The notes under the pieces: generated by a model | What the model saw: the letters and a program-made list of their open reading frames with translations, nothing else | What the model was told of the DNA's origin: nothing | Databases searched by the model: none | Part shown: positions 10,401 through 21,409 of the stretch, one piece after another | Layout of the letters: each line of letters starts with the position of its first letter | Position numbering within the stretch: the first letter of the stretch is position 1 | NCBI GenBank assembly: GCA_037178625.1 | Contig: CM074131.1 | Location: 2,356,001 to 2,420,000 of the forward strand | From: Skeletonema tropicum | Lineage: Eukaryota; Bacillariophyta; Thalassiosirophyceae; Thalassiosirales; Thalassiosiraceae | Length of the DNA stretch: 64,000 nt | Reading direction: 5' to 3' | Position numbers and translations under genes: made by a program

Positions 10401-10673
10401 TAAGTAATAAGTAGGGACTTTGGTTTGCTCGCTGCTACAATCACATTCTTCTCTCATTCTTGCTCTGAGGTTCCATTTGCAGAGGACTTCTATATCGCTT
10501 TTCTCTCGCTACCAGCCATCACCTGTATTTTTGCACTCAGCTATCAGCTATGTACTTACACGTCCAGCGTCTCATTTGAATTTGCGTTGCAAGCTGTAGT
10601 AGGCAAAGCGGAATAACATCCATGCATACTAATAACTACTAAGTGCAACGTGCATAGGAGGAGATAGGAGGGC

Positions 10674-11414
10674 ATGTTTCTACCATTACTGACATTGCTT
10701 CTGACAGCTCGATCTGTATCAGCATTTCTTCACAATCATCGTCATTCTCTCAAACCTGCTCTACATCTATCCGATAATGGCAATGAAAATAATCTGGTCG
10801 ACAAAATATCCTACAGGGCAGTAACTATTGATGATATTTCAAGATGTTACGAGATCGAATCATCTTCTTATCCCGAAGATGAAGCAGCATCTCTTGAAAA
10901 TCTAGAATATCGACAACAAAATGCTGGAGAGTATTTCATGTGTGCCACAAAACCTCACTCTGAAACGAACTCCGAACACATCATAGGTTACATATGCTCA
11001 ACTCGATGCAATGAATTCACAGAAGAGAGTATGTCAGTGCATGATGCATCTGGAAATATTCTTGCAATACATTCCGTTGTTGTTGATGCGTCTTATCGCC
11101 GACAAGGTGTAGCAAGTGCAATGATGAAGGAATATCTCAAGCAAATGCTTTCACTGTCTAACATGGTGGCAGACACAGGAGCAAATGGGTTTTCGAGTAT
11201 ATTGCTCCTGGCAAAGTCCAATCTCTTGAGCTTTTATGTAGATTGTGGGTTCATGGTAGCTTCGTCCAAGCCCAATAGTGCACGGCAAGGATATCTGGTA
11301 TGAGCTTGAAGCTCGTCGAGATTACATGGAGAGATTGTTGAGACTACAAACTTTCATCACATCAGATGAAGATTTAAACAACAACAATTGCTGCTGCTAC
11401 AATTACGAACAGTA
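10674..11414 (+). CDS. GNAT acetyltransferase (AANAT-like), probable plastid leader
   Basis: The ORF starts at 10674 with a hydrophobic leader ending VSAFLHN, the A-F context of diatom plastid presequences. The GNAT fold follows: YRAVTIDDISRCYEIESSSYP, then HSVVVDASYRRQGVASAMM (acetyl-CoA binding R/Q-x-x-G-x-A/G) and LLAKSNLLSFYVDCGF. This order resembles the non-vertebrate AANAT group. The frame closes at 11303, but removing one base near 11276 restores VHGKDIWYELEARRDYMERL, where AANAT-like proteins have their C-terminal V-H-G...W-Y motif. That frame ends at the TAG at 11412. The adjacent TrmH gene begins only about 40 bp on and may be the same transcript or polypeptide. Confidence 0.65.
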
Positions 11415-11453
11415 GAGTGCTTGGATCATCCAGATCTACATCAAATCCAGATT

Positions 11454-12323
11454 ATGCAGCTGACTAATGCTCTTGCGGAGGGACGCGAATGAAAGACGCA
11501 CAAAACTTCACGAAGAACTCGACAAGCTTGGGATAGATCCAAATGAAATGGAGCGTCATCCTGAGCAATTTGGGACAGCAGCGAATGAGGACATATAATA
11601 GCTTTTTACTTCCAAAGGTAAGTTTTGAATTATCACACACTTTTTAGTGCTCTGCTGTTAATGGATCATTGTAACTCACTTCAACAAAGTCAAAGGGTGC
11701 TCTTGCGGTGGCTGAATCGCCGACACGTGCCAGAGTCGTCGCAAATAATATCTCATTCCTGGTTAGAGAGTTCAAAGCAGACCAAGAGGAATGGTTACGC
11801 AACGTCGACAGAAATCGTAATGACTCTACAAGCAAGACAGAAGAAAGAGCAAAACACCCTGTTGTAATTGTGTTGGATAATGTTAGAAGTGCTCACTAAC
11901 TGTAGGTAACATATTGAGATTGGCAGAAGCAGCTCAAGGTGGAATCAGTTCGGCTGTGCGGAATGACTCCACGGCCACCTCACCCAAAGATTATGAAAAC
12001 GGCGATGGGTGCTGCCGAGTATGTTGAATGTGGGCGATGCTGGTGCTTCCACTCTTCAGACAGTCTTGGATCTCAAAGCTAAAGGCTATGATGTATATGG
12101 AGTTGAGACGACAGAGACTGCAATTACTCTGTGGGACGCGCCTATTTCCAGCAACCCTGTTGCTTTTGTATTCGGCAATGAACTGATAGGAGTCGATGTT
12201 GAGGTCCTCGAAGAGTGTAAAAACGTCATATCATTGCCAACATATGGCAATAAGAATAGCTTGAACATTGCGACATGCGTTGGGATCGTTGCATGGGATT
12301 ATCTACGTCGCAGAGCAACATAG
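11454..12323 (+). CDS. SpoU/TrmH-family RNA 2'-O-methyltransferase (frame-broken)
   Basis: Conserved SpoU motifs are all present but in three frames: VLDNVRSAH + [12 protein letters not shown] (motif 1), [22 protein letters not shown] (motif 2) and [19 protein letters not shown] (motif 3, SAM/knot). An intron runs from 11618 (CCAAAG|GTAAGT) to about 11689 (CAACAAAG|TCAAAG). Removing single bases near 11484, 11593, 11897, 11901, 11938 and 12029 gives one continuous protein ending DYLRRRAT. All six are +1. SpoU enzymes methylate ribose 2'-OH in rRNA or tRNA using SAM bound in a trefoil knot. The upstream plastid leader (GNAT gene) suggests plastid RNA as substrate if the two are fused. ATG at 11454 is provisional. 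Confidence 0.75.
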
Positions 12324-12539
12324 ATGTCGTGAACAACGTGATTTGATGCACAGTGCATTGTTAGAGTAACTTAGACTATAATTCCCGCGCTGATCATCAT
12401 GGACTCTAGCAGTGACAACCATGCAACCATACTTGGTAGAAGATTGTCCCAAGCCAACCCTAATCCTTCCTCCATTGTGTTGAGCGTTTGTTTCGCGTTC
12501 TAATAAATGAAATTTGATCTGCGTGTAATGATTTGCATC

Positions 12540-13697
12540 TTACGCAGATGTCGTAGAAGATTCCTTCCAACGATTGTTTTGTCTTGGTGCTGGGCCACCT
12601 CCTTCATAGTTTCTATTCCTGTTGCCGCGACCACCTCTTCCTCTGCCTCTACCACGTCCTCTTCCCCCTCGTCCTCTGCCACGTCCGCCGTACCTCCTCC
12701 GATTGTTCCCAAGAGATGTTGCATCCAAAAGTATCTAGATTGAGGTTTCTCTCGGCCGCACCCCGTAACCTATTGTCAATTCCGTTCGCCTTGTCAATCG
12801 CATCGCAAGAAATGGAGTCGAAGAAATCACCTGCGGAGTATACGTTGGTTTCTTCTTCTTGAATATCATCTTCGTCTTCGTCATCTGCACTGATTTTTGT
12901 GTTTTCGAACTTTTCGAGATTGGATTCGAAGTCAAAGTCTTCGCCGACTTTGACTGCTATATATTGTTCAGTGAAAGGGGGGTGATGGATGGGAATGTCA
13001 GCGAATGTCGCAAATAAAAAAATAGACATGATGCCTGGATGCATACAGCATCTAGACGACGATACTCACTCTGATCTCCCTTGGCACCTCTTGCTTTTCT
13101 ATTCAAAAGACTAGCCCCCGAACCAACCATATTTTTCTTCTGGTTGCTACCTTTCTTTGAATTGGGTTTATTCTCCTTGGATTCCGTCTTTGCTCTAACA
13201 GGTGTCTCCTTCTTGATTTCCTTTGGTTCGCTTATCCGCTCTCTTCTTTTTTGGGAGTTTCTACTACTGCTGGTGCCGCTGCTACTGCTGGTGCAACTTC
13301 TTCTTTCACAGGCGTCACAGGTGCCGTATCAGCAGCCTACGGCGGGAGTAGCCTGCTTCTCATGGACATGCAAATCTTTGATATCTTGACCGCGGAATAG
13401 GAGATAAGTATGGACAGTATCCTGTGGGGGGACGAAATTAGTTTGTCCAGTTGTGTCAAGAAGTTCACGCCCTTCGGTTCCGTAGGATTTCACATTTTGA
13501 AGGGCGACCTGTGGCATCCGATTCGTTGATGGAGTAGAGAACACCCTCGTAGCGAATATTTTTCTTTGAGATCAAAGAGATTCGGTTTCCTGGTGCGAAG
13601 CATAACAAAGATATAATCAGTTGCTGGTGTTGTGAAACAAAAGTGTCACTTCACATGCGTTCAATTTTAGCTCACCTATGAGAGGATTGGAAGCCAT
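12540..13697 (-). CDS. LSM14: LSM14/Scd6-type mRNP protein (frame-broken)
   Basis: Exon 1 13697-13676 (MASNPLI), intron to 13590, exon 2 13589-13070, intron to 12957, exon 3 12956-12540. The Lsm domain reads NRISLISKKNIRYEGVLYSI ... VALQNVKSYGTEGRE ... YLLFRGQDIKDLHV. After an E/P/K-rich linker come FDFESNLEKF, the FFD box (YSAGDFFDSISCDAIDK), the TFG box (NLNLDTFG) and a C-terminal RGG tract. That is the full RAP55/Scd6/Trailer-hitch architecture of P-body translational repressors. Frame breaks lie near 13510 (+1), 13336 (+1), about 13240 (+2 or -1) and 12723 (+1). With these resolved, everything reads in one frame. Confidence 0.85.
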
Positions 13698-14363
13698 GAT
13701 GTTCAAATAAATTAGTACAGAGTAATTACAAGAGGTAGCTGAGCGGCTTTAGGCTTTGTAGCAACCCTTTCCTTGACAACGTGATGCTGGAACAACAAGC
13801 ACTATGATGATGAACGCAGTCATGCAACTCCGTACAATAATCTTTGTGTTCGGAGATGGTGGGTGTAGCCTGTAGCCAAGTTTACCCCGGCAAGTTTTAC
13901 CCCAGTGGGGTGATACCTAGTGGGCACCCTACCAATCAGGGGGTTCAGGGGGTTCAGGGGCTCTCCCCCTGAAGTATTGTACTTTGAGTCAATACTCATC
14001 CCATTTTAATTGGTGTTGTATCTCAAAATATTTTCATTTTCACTAAGTAGTATCAATTTTATATTGTTAGTGTTTTACACGGCCGGGGTAAAATACTGGA
14101 CTGGGGTAGCACTCCCCTCAAAATGGGGTCCCAAGGGGGGGTATTGGATAGGAACAAGAACTTGGCCCCGAGAGCGAGGGGGCTTCCCTTCACCATTCCC
14201 GGGACAGACGACCAGGCAAACAGATAGGATACTTCTTGCCTGAGAAGCTCGAGAGATTGGCTTGCTTGCATTCTTAGATTAGAAAGCTAGTAGGAGCGAG
14301 TAGTTTGCTTTTGTTTTGTCCCAAAAAACATAGATCATTTACTTCCTTTTAGCATTATTTCAA
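13698..14363. other. Intergenic with G/C-run low complexity
   Basis: About 665 bp between the LSM14 start and the ZEP stop. Contains short GGGG/CCCC-rich blocks (13,880-13,970 and 14,080-14,190), including a direct duplication of CAGGGGGTT. No ORF with coding character, no clear TIRs. Confidence 0.5.
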
Positions 14364-16217
14364 TTAGAAAGAGGGAGTGTAAAGGTATCTCAAAATGAAG
14401 GGCATCGATAGCTGAGTCATGGTCAAGAAGAATGGTCCAAGCAATGGGATAGTCATCATCAAATCAAAGTCCACTAACAAATCACTTCCGAGTTGAGCAA
14501 AGCCTTGAATGATGGCAGTTCGGATAACGCGAACACGAGAGTATCCACCAAGAGCCCAAGGAACATCTTTTGTGTTTTGAACAGTTGATAGCTCCTCTAT
14601 GAGACGGTAACCATCCTCAGTGGCTTGACATCCCCCTTGACCCAAGTTTGGCATCATTGGATGGGCTGCATCGCCACACAACGCTACTGGACCTTTAGCC
14701 CATGGACTCAATAATCGTTGAGGGTCCAAAGTAGTAAGAAGAGGTGCTCCATCATACAAATCACGGCGTTTGATATCATCTTCAGATGCAGCATTGATCA
14801 ACTCCAATGCAAATGGATCCCATACGTTACCATCCGCATCGCCAGAACCGGTAGCAGCAAATTCCTTCCTCAGGCGGGTAAGCTTAGGATGCGGATCTTC
14901 AGGTGTGGGCTCCGGGTCTACGCCACCAGCAGGCTCACGGATAAGAGCAAACCACTGCTGCCTCTCCCCGCCTCCATCTGTTGAAACAAAGTACTTCTTT
15001 TCTCCAAGCAAGATTTGGTACGACACATTTTCAATGTTGGATGCTCGGTGGGGAGCCAAGGCAGCATAACATGTGAAGCCTGAGAATCTCCTGTCAGCCT
15101 TGGCAGCAATTTTAACTGTATCTCTTGCCAACTTGCGTGCTTCAGCATCATCAATTGCTCCTCCTGCGGCACCAGATGCAGCGAATCCTCCAGCACCATC
15201 ATCCAACCCATGAAGATTCTTGCGTACCTGAGACCAAATTCCATCAGCACCCACAAGAACGTCTGCGAAGGCTGTGGTTCCATCCTCAAGTGTCACCTTA
15301 ACACCACGTCCTTTTCCCAAATCTTCATATTTCTGGATACGCGATTTGATACGCACTGTTCCCTCAGGAAATCCATGCTTGACCAAAATTTGTTGAATAA
15401 CTGGACGGTCTACAACGACAGTGGCGGGCAAACCAGCCTCCAAAGCTGGACCAATGGTATCGAATCTGACAAGCCAATCTCCCGCATCATACAATCCAGC
15501 AAGCTTGTTTCCCTTGCGGTATCCGATCTTCAGTCCAGACACACGATCTGCTGTGCAAGTTCCAGCAGCAACCAACTCTTCATAGATGGTAGGATTGATC
15601 TGTTGCAATGCCCTCAATGCATTAGATTGGATTTGAATAGGTCCTCCGTAAGGAGCATATGAAGATGCCTGTTCGAAAAGAGCTACCTTCATTCCCTTAG
15701 CGTGAGCTGCTGCAGCAACTACTAGACCAGCTAGCCCTCCTCCTGCAACGATGACAGTTAGTGGATCATCTTTAGTAACAACTCTTCCACCCTCAGGAAC
15801 GCTTCTTTGAGTGCGCCACCAAGCTTTTTCATCTTCTTCTCCAATTAGCATCCCACGTAACTTCAAAGCGTCTTCACTTGCCTGCTTGGCACGGCTTCTT
15901 ATCCTTTCTGTACGTTCGTCACTTTCTGCTTCGCGTTTTGGAGCATTAGGTTGAGCAAGAACAGCTGCAACGTGATCTGGTATATCAATTTTGTTAGATG
16001 CAGGTGCTTCACCTTCTGCTAGCCATGATATTTGTGGAAGGGTTTCTTTGAGATTCCTAAGTACTTGGGCCGGCCCAATAGAGGAAGCTTGTTCGCCGAT
16101 GACATTCAGTTGTGTTGGAGAGACGCGTGATGACGAAGGAGTGGTGAACGCAGTTATTTGCGAAATAGAGGCAGCAATGGCCAAGGTTGTGGCAATACAC
16201 CTATTAGAACTCCTCAT
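14364..16217 (-). CDS. ZEP: Zeaxanthin epoxidase (plastid)
   Basis: Intact 617-aa ORF, ATG start. Leader: [20 protein letters not shown] followed by ITAFTTP, a signal peptide plus A-F plastid transit context typical of diatoms. The FAD-binding core starts at about residue 135 with [18 protein letters not shown] (GxGxxG) and continues with [16 protein letters not shown], the [13 protein letters not shown] motif and [18 protein letters not shown] (second FAD motif). This is the lipocalin-like ZEP/UbiH-type flavoprotein monooxygenase. It epoxidises zeaxanthin (in diatoms also diatoxanthin) with NADPH and O2 in the xanthophyll cycle. The C-terminus is a hydrophobic stretch ([18 protein letters not shown]) suited to membrane association. 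No FHA domain, unlike plant ZEP. Diatoms have several ZEP copies; which one this is cannot be told. Confidence 0.92.
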   Translation of the reverse strand: MRSSNRCIATTLAIAASISQITAFTTPSSSRVSPTQLNVIGEQASSIGPAQVLRNLKETLPQISWLAEGEAPASNKIDIPDHVAAVLAQPNAPKREAESDERTERIRSRAKQASEDALKLRGMLIGEEDEKAWWRTQRSVPEGGRVVTKDDPLTVIVAGGGLAGLVVAAAAHAKGMKVALFEQASSYAPYGGPIQIQSNALRALQQINPTIYEELVAAGTCTADRVSGLKIGYRKGNKLAGLYDAGDWLVRFDTIGPALEAGLPATVVVDRPVIQQILVKHGFPEGTVRIKSRIQKYEDLGKGRGVKVTLEDGTTAFADVLVGADGIWSQVRKNLHGLDDGAGGFAASGAAGGAIDDAEARKLARDTVKIAAKADRRFSGFTCYAALAPHRASNIENVSYQILLGEKKYFVSTDGGGERQQWFALIREPAGGVDPEPTPEDPHPKLTRLRKEFAATGSGDADGNVWDPFALELINAASEDDIKRRDLYDGAPLLTTLDPQRLLSPWAKGPVALCGDAAHPMMPNLGQGGCQATEDGYRLIEELSTVQNTKDVPWALGGYSRVRVIRTAIIQGFAQLGSDLLVDFDLMMTIPLLGPFFLTMTQLSMPFILRYLYTPSF

Positions 16218-16562
16218 AGTGCTTTGTTGTCGTTAATGCAATGCTCTTTATCTGAGGTAATGTAGCGTCAATAGCTCCACTGTCAATGATACCAAAGATG
16301 ATTTTTTATGGAAGGTGCCAACTCAACACCTTCAAGTTGAAATCTTGCAGAAAAGTGCGGCCGGGCCGGCGGCGCGGTTACGAGCTATCTACACGTAAGT
16401 TCAGTACGGTAAGTAAGGGTATTTTCTCTGAGAGACAAGAGCACAGCTAGCAAGATGCAAGCAAGGGTGCAAGTAGGTGTCCGATAAAAGATGATAGGGC
16501 AAGGCTCCTATGTGATATGAACATTGCCTATACATTATATGGTCGTCTGAACTGATACTTGC
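16218..16562. other. Intergenic, nothing recognised
   Basis: About 345 bp holding the ZEP 5' flank and the chitinase-like 3' flank. A GC-rich patch (GCGGCCGGGCCGGCGGCGCGG) at 16,356-16,376 may be part of the ZEP promoter. No RNA gene or repeat seen. Confidence 0.45.
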
Positions 16563-18302
16563 TTACAACAGGAATGTAAGCAAAAACAATATGCTCGCAG
16601 CTAAAAGTGGAGCTTTTCTGCTTGCTGCACTGTCTTCCAATTTTATCAGTCCGTCAGATGAATTAGGCGGATTAGAAGTTGTTGGTATCCGAATGTCATT
16701 AATTGTTTCATCCGTTGAAATGATGATACTTTGGTCTCCGCCTGTCATAGCTGACGATTGACTTGGACTTGGATTTGTGTTCTGTACTTCCACCGTTGGA
16801 AACATTGTTGGCTTTGGAGTAGGACGTCTTGTTGGATCGGGCGTGGGAATAGGAGTAGGATTCGGAGTCGAAAATAGCATTGGCAAGTCGAAGATGTCAT
16901 TTATGATCATGTAAAAGTGTCGGATTCTTTGATCAAGCATACGAACTTCGAACTGAGAACAACCTTGTTTGTGGCACTTTCTCGAAACAATCCTGCTAAC
17001 TGTTGTAATGAAATCATCAGTTGACATTCCTTCTCGGATAAATTTGTCCAATTCATTGTCATAATTCCAGCCATCTACATTGTATTTTTGTACTCTCTCA
17101 GCCCATTCAAACAAACCCGCATTCCAGCGTAGATTCTTGTCATCGGCACTTGCACATAGTGCCTCTGGGAACTGACAGAAATCAATGTTTGGATATAGTG
17201 TATCTCTTCCAAGGTCTGCTCCTTTCTTGCCAAGATAATAATTTATCTTGCCGATACTACACGGTCCTCGAGATTGTAATGCTCCTCTTCCCCACCAACA
17301 GCAACCTTCAATGTCCTTTCTTCCAGCAACATTACTGTAGGCAAGTTGAACAATTTGCCCAACGGAAGAATCACAGTAACCAGCATTATTTTTTCCAGGC
17401 TTGCACTGTAATGGTGGAGGAACTCTATACCCAATTGCACCATGCACAGCAGTAACTTCCATTGACGACACAACTGGACAAGATGATTCAAATTCCAAGG
17501 AGCATTCTTCATCTTCATAAGAGTACCCTTCTTGACCACAAGCATTGCTGATTGCATACCTCCCATCTAATTCCTGCCAGTTATGCTCATCGCAGGAATC
17601 ATATTGAATCGATTCTACCATTGCGTTTGCTAAAAAGGCTGCTAGAGATATCAACCCTTTCTTCCATTTATCCGGATCGCCTTCGTAAAGCTTGAATTTA
17701 AAGTCAGCTCCGAATCCGGTAACTGCGATGACGTCCAAACCATTCATTAATCCATCAAATGTATACCGCGTAGAGCGAAATGAAACTCCGGCGTTTGTGT
17801 AGGATACTAATACATTTCGTTCAATGGCATCCTTTTTACTCCGTATATAATCCCGTGCAATCGATTCGGATGGAGGGGTCGGACTCACTGTAGGATGTTC
17901 TGTTGGTTCTGCGGATGGCGATGATGAAGGAGATGATGAGGGAGACGGTGACGGTGCCAATGTTGGATAGTATGTTGGTGGACACGACCGAGGTTCAGGT
18001 GCTGGACATGGAACTTTGCTTGCCACCTCGCAAATATTTTTGAAAGGGTCGAATCGAAGGCCATTGCCGCACTGAGCCCAGCTGGTTGGTTTGCCGAGGT
18101 TGCAATTGTGGTATTTTTCACAGCCTGTTGCTGGTATCCATTCTTGCCCGGTGTATTGAGGATTTTGAGAGCATGGTATGAAGCAAAATGCTTCGAAGAG
18201 GTAGTCCAGATTTAATTGGTCGACTGATAATCCTTCCGCCGCTACTGTGATTTTGATTGCTGCAAGAAGAACAGCTAGCAGAGCCAGAATCGTCATCGCC
18301 AT
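16563..18302 (-). CDS. Secreted GH19 chitinase-like protein with N-terminal chitin-binding domain, GPI-type tail
   Basis: Intact 579-aa ORF. Signal peptide (MAMTILALLAVLLAAIKITVAA). CBM14/peritrophin-A-like module at residues about 38-100 (six Cys, ATGCEKYHNCNLG, GLRFDPFKNICEV). Ser/Pro linker. GH19-like catalytic region at residues about 165-430 with FLANAMVESIQYDSC (likely catalytic Glu) and EGCCWWGRGALQSRGPC, equivalent to the Y-x-G-R-G-P-x-Q signature. Then a Pro/Thr linker and a C-terminal hydrophobic tail (ASILFLLTFLL) after a small-residue site, consistent with GPI anchoring. Probably acts on chitin at the cell surface, where Thalassiosirales extrude chitin fibrils. Paired head-to-head with a paralogue at 18695. 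Confidence 0.85.
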   Translation of the reverse strand: MAMTILALLAVLLAAIKITVAAEGLSVDQLNLDYLFEAFCFIPCSQNPQYTGQEWIPATGCEKYHNCNLGKPTSWAQCGNGLRFDPFKNICEVASKVPCPAPEPRSCPPTYYPTLAPSPSPSSSPSSSPSAEPTEHPTVSPTPPSESIARDYIRSKKDAIERNVLVSYTNAGVSFRSTRYTFDGLMNGLDVIAVTGFGADFKFKLYEGDPDKWKKGLISLAAFLANAMVESIQYDSCDEHNWQELDGRYAISNACGQEGYSYEDEECSLEFESSCPVVSSMEVTAVHGAIGYRVPPPLQCKPGKNNAGYCDSSVGQIVQLAYSNVAGRKDIEGCCWWGRGALQSRGPCSIGKINYYLGKKGADLGRDTLYPNIDFCQFPEALCASADDKNLRWNAGLFEWAERVQKYNVDGWNYDNELDKFIREGMSTDDFITTVSRIVSRKCHKQGCSQFEVRMLDQRIRHFYMIINDIFDLPMLFSTPNPTPIPTPDPTRRPTPKPTMFPTVEVQNTNPSPSQSSAMTGGDQSIIISTDETINDIRIPTTSNPPNSSDGLIKLEDSAASRKAPLLAASILFLLTFLL

Positions 18303-18694
18303 CGTACATGTCCAACCTGAGTAAAGGTTGAGCTACTAGAGAGAGTACAACATTGAGTTTAGCTTCATTCAAGGGTGGGGGCATTAGCATGGGGCATTAT
18401 GAATTATGAGTTGCATATTTTATTAGCGCGGCCATTATCGTGCATGTCTTGTGAATGTGACCGTTGGCACGCATGTCTGTCGCTTCGTGCTTTCTCACTT
18501 TTTTTGGCATGCACTTTTGCACGAGCGACTTCAATGAACACAAGCACAAGAAGTAAAACAAAAACGATACTCCTATGATGACGATGGCGATGGCTCTCTG
18601 AAACTCCATCCACCACTCCGCCCGAGCCAGGTAGAGAAGATATTGAATGATACAAACACAGTTGGAAGTGGCGTCGTCAAATATATGAAAAAAA
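18303..18694. promoter_or_regulatory. Bidirectional promoter region of the chitinase-like pair
   Basis: 392 bp between two divergently transcribed paralogues. The arrangement implies that both promoters lie here and are probably co-regulated. No specific binding site can be assigned by eye. Confidence 0.5.
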
Positions 18695-20575
18695 ATGCAC
18701 TTCAGGAATCAGATGCATCGTCCAATAGCCGCATTTGTGGTCATTCTTTTTTACAGTTTACATTTCATAGCTGCTCAAGTGGATGTAGCGCTGCCAGAAT
18801 GCTACGAGCCCTGTACATCAGTTCATACAGGCAATGAAGTTATTCCAGGAACGGATTGTGCGCTCTACCACGAGTGCAGTTATGGAGAGGTCATGGCAAG
18901 GCGCCGTTGTTCGGACCCTCTGAAGTATGATGTCAGGAACAACTATTGCAATTGGGATTACCTGGTTGTGTGCCCACCAGACAAGCCGTGCGGTCCTACG
19001 ATCCATCCAACAGAGTCTCCTATTTTTTCGCCGACGGGAAGCCCTTCATCCTCTTCACCTACGGAAAGCCCTTTGTCTACCCCGCCTCCAACGACACCCG
19101 CGCCTGCTATGACCAGTATGCCCACTTATTCACCTACAGTTTTTGTTGGCAGCAACGCGCTGGAATACATTGCGGCCAGAAGAGTTTTATTTGAAAGGCA
19201 TGTTTTGATCTCGTATACGGCTGCTGGAGTCTCTTTTCGGTCTACACTCTACAAATTTGACGAATTTATGAAAAGTTTAGAAGCAATGGGAAAGGATGGG
19301 TTTGGAGCTGATTTTCAATTCTTCCTCTTTGATGGTACTAATGACTATTACTACGGCTTGGTAAATACTGCAGTCTTTTTGGCAAATGCAATGGTGGAGA
19401 GTATTTCTGCAGATTCATGCGATGAATATCACGAGGAAGGATACAATGGACGATATGCTACGAGTAATTCGTGTGGGCAATACAAGCGATCGTATCAAGA
19501 TGAGAAGTGTGAAGGTGAAGACAATATATACTCTTGCGACGTTGATTCCAATATGCAAGTAACCGCAGTAACGAGAGCACCTGGGGCTAGGTCGCCACCG
19601 CCATTCATGTGCAAGCCTGGTAAAAGCGATGCTGGTTACTGGGACACAAGCACTGGTGTGCCAGTCACTGGTGCCTACTCGAACTCGAATGGTCGCACTG
19701 ACGTTGAAGGCTGTTGCTTTTGGGGCCGTGGGGCTCTTCTTACAAAGAATGTATGTAATTTGGGAAAACTCAACTATTACCTCGGCAAGGGCGGTGCCAA
19801 ACAAGGGAGGCGAAATGTACTCTATCCTGATATTGACTTTTGTGCCGATCCTGAGGCCACTTGCTCATCGCCTGCTTCTGAGGAGCTTCGATGGCGCACT
19901 GGTATGTTTGAGTGGTCAGAGAAGGTGCAGAGATACAGCAGCGAAGATTGGAACTATGAAGATCAGCTGAGACAACTGGTTGATGGTGGCTTAAGAGATG
20001 AATTATTGCGTGATTTCATTACAACTACAAGTCGAATTTTGTCGATTGGCTGCCACAAGAGGGGATGTGCTATGCCTTACAATCCCGACATTGAAATCCG
20101 CAAGCTTGATGATAGAATAGAAAACTTTGACTTGATCGTGAATACAATACTCGAGATAAAAAGTCTTCTCCCTCTGCAGACGCCAAAACCTACCAATCCA
20201 CTGCCTTTGCCACCAAATCAAAGTCCAACCTTCGTAAGTCCAAACAATAGTATTGAGCAAGCAAACCCAGGGCCTACAATTCAACTTGCTCCTCCAACTC
20301 CGCAAAGACCACCAGCGTTATTTAAGCCATCAACAAACACTTCTCCAACTCCGCAAAAGCCACCGGCGTTTTTATTCCTGCCACCTACAGACCCGAGCCC
20401 AAATGAACTTCAGCCAAACGTTACAACAAGTCCAGGAGAAAGTATTGCTTTAGGTGATAATAATGACATGACCAACTTGATTGTGCTTGAAGATAATGGT
20501 GCTTATTCAATTGCTGTGGCGCGAACATTTATGTTGATGGTGCTACATACATCACTGCACTTTATGGTGTTATGA
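18695..20575 (+). CDS. Secreted GH19 chitinase-like paralogue with chitin-binding domain
   Basis: Intact 626-aa ORF. Signal peptide to about residue 28 (FVVILFYSLHFIAAQ). CBM14-like Cys module (CYEPCTSVHTGNEVIPGTDC ... YDVRNNYCNWD). Ser/Thr/Pro linker. GH19-like core with FLANAMVESISADSC and EGCCFWGRGALLTKNVC. It has a longer Pro-rich second linker than its partner (repeats of PTPQ(R/K)PPA) and a C-terminal hydrophobic tail. Domain order matches the minus-strand partner, so the pair arose by inverted duplication. Likely cell-surface chitin hydrolysis or remodelling. Activity is inferred from the conserved Glu and G-R-G signature. Confidence 0.85.
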   Translation: MHFRNQMHRPIAAFVVILFYSLHFIAAQVDVALPECYEPCTSVHTGNEVIPGTDCALYHECSYGEVMARRRCSDPLKYDVRNNYCNWDYLVVCPPDKPCGPTIHPTESPIFSPTGSPSSSSPTESPLSTPPPTTPAPAMTSMPTYSPTVFVGSNALEYIAARRVLFERHVLISYTAAGVSFRSTLYKFDEFMKSLEAMGKDGFGADFQFFLFDGTNDYYYGLVNTAVFLANAMVESISADSCDEYHEEGYNGRYATSNSCGQYKRSYQDEKCEGEDNIYSCDVDSNMQVTAVTRAPGARSPPPFMCKPGKSDAGYWDTSTGVPVTGAYSNSNGRTDVEGCCFWGRGALLTKNVCNLGKLNYYLGKGGAKQGRRNVLYPDIDFCADPEATCSSPASEELRWRTGMFEWSEKVQRYSSEDWNYEDQLRQLVDGGLRDELLRDFITTTSRILSIGCHKRGCAMPYNPDIEIRKLDDRIENFDLIVNTILEIKSLLPLQTPKPTNPLPLPPNQSPTFVSPNNSIEQANPGPTIQLAPPTPQRPPALFKPSTNTSPTPQKPPAFLFLPPTDPSPNELQPNVTTSPGESIALGDNNDMTNLIVLEDNGAYSIAVARTFMLMVLHTSLHFMVL

Positions 20576-20689
20576 CGATATTGTTAATTTTTTTATAAGA
20601 GATGTGTATTTTTATTGTCTACATGAACATGCACTTTGCAACTGGCAGTTACAATCTCATTATGGATGCGGTGGTGGTCTTATTGAGAA

Positions 20690-21149
20690 TCACTTCTTCT
20701 GTGCTGGTAATGAATTGCTCATCATTCCCGCAGGCTTGAAGGAGGTATACGCACTTAAGCCTGATCTCATCTGGAGCGAAAAGTATTGTGAGTGTTTGGG
20801 CGAAGCGCGAGAAAATAAATGAGCAATACTTTGAGCGACTTACGTTCGGTGGATATTTCATGCTGTGTTTCACAGGCTTAGCACTTGTAGGGGTATTTTT
20901 GTTAAGCTTTCCTGCACTAGCTTTCTTTGGCACTTTTTTGCTAGATGGTGCACTGCCTTGGCCCGATGCTGTCGTAGTCGTAGATGTTTGTGGACCTCCA
21001 GCGGGTGATCGATTAATTTCCTCCAGCAGATATCTTCTCTTCGCAAGCTCAGCCGCCACATTGTCGCGTGATTGAATGATGGCTAAAGTCAAATGACGGT
21101 GGACATCTCGCCATGTGTCAATATCGTCTTCGGCGCTAGCAGTAGCCAT
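20690..21149 (-). CDS. Small hypothetical protein, two exons
   Basis: Exon 1 21149-20844 (102 codons, ATG start) and exon 2 20770-20690, separated by a 73-bp intron (AAC|GTAAGT...CTCCAG|ATG) that keeps frame. Product about 128 aa: an N-terminal helical segment (TWRDVHRHLTLAIIQSRDNVAAELAKRRYLLEE) followed by a Ser/Thr/Lys-rich basic tail. Unspliced reading gives a 166-aa alternative. No family recognised. Convergent with the chitinase-like gene, whose stop is 115 bp away. Confidence 0.55.
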
Positions 21150-21409
21150 TGTCTATCTTGGAGGTCGCGGGATTTTATCGAAGGAGAGGGCAGGAGAGAC
21201 AACCTTAGCGCACATCAGAACAAAGAACAACAACATCGCGTTGTTTTGGATAAAGCGAAAAATCAAAAATCGAAAATGGGAAGAGGTCCAAATTTCTAAA
21301 AATGTGGGTCGTTATAATGGGGATATAAAAGGGGGCTTCCCCCCTGAGGCAGTCAAGATCTGTAACCTGTAACCTTCTCTCACTACTTTGATGGAGTAGA
21401 TTTCATTAA

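Noticed and set aside
13860..14190. G/C-rich repeats near the ZEP 3' end as a MITE
   Set aside because: GGGG/CCCC blocks resemble each other but do not form terminal inverted repeats with a target duplication.
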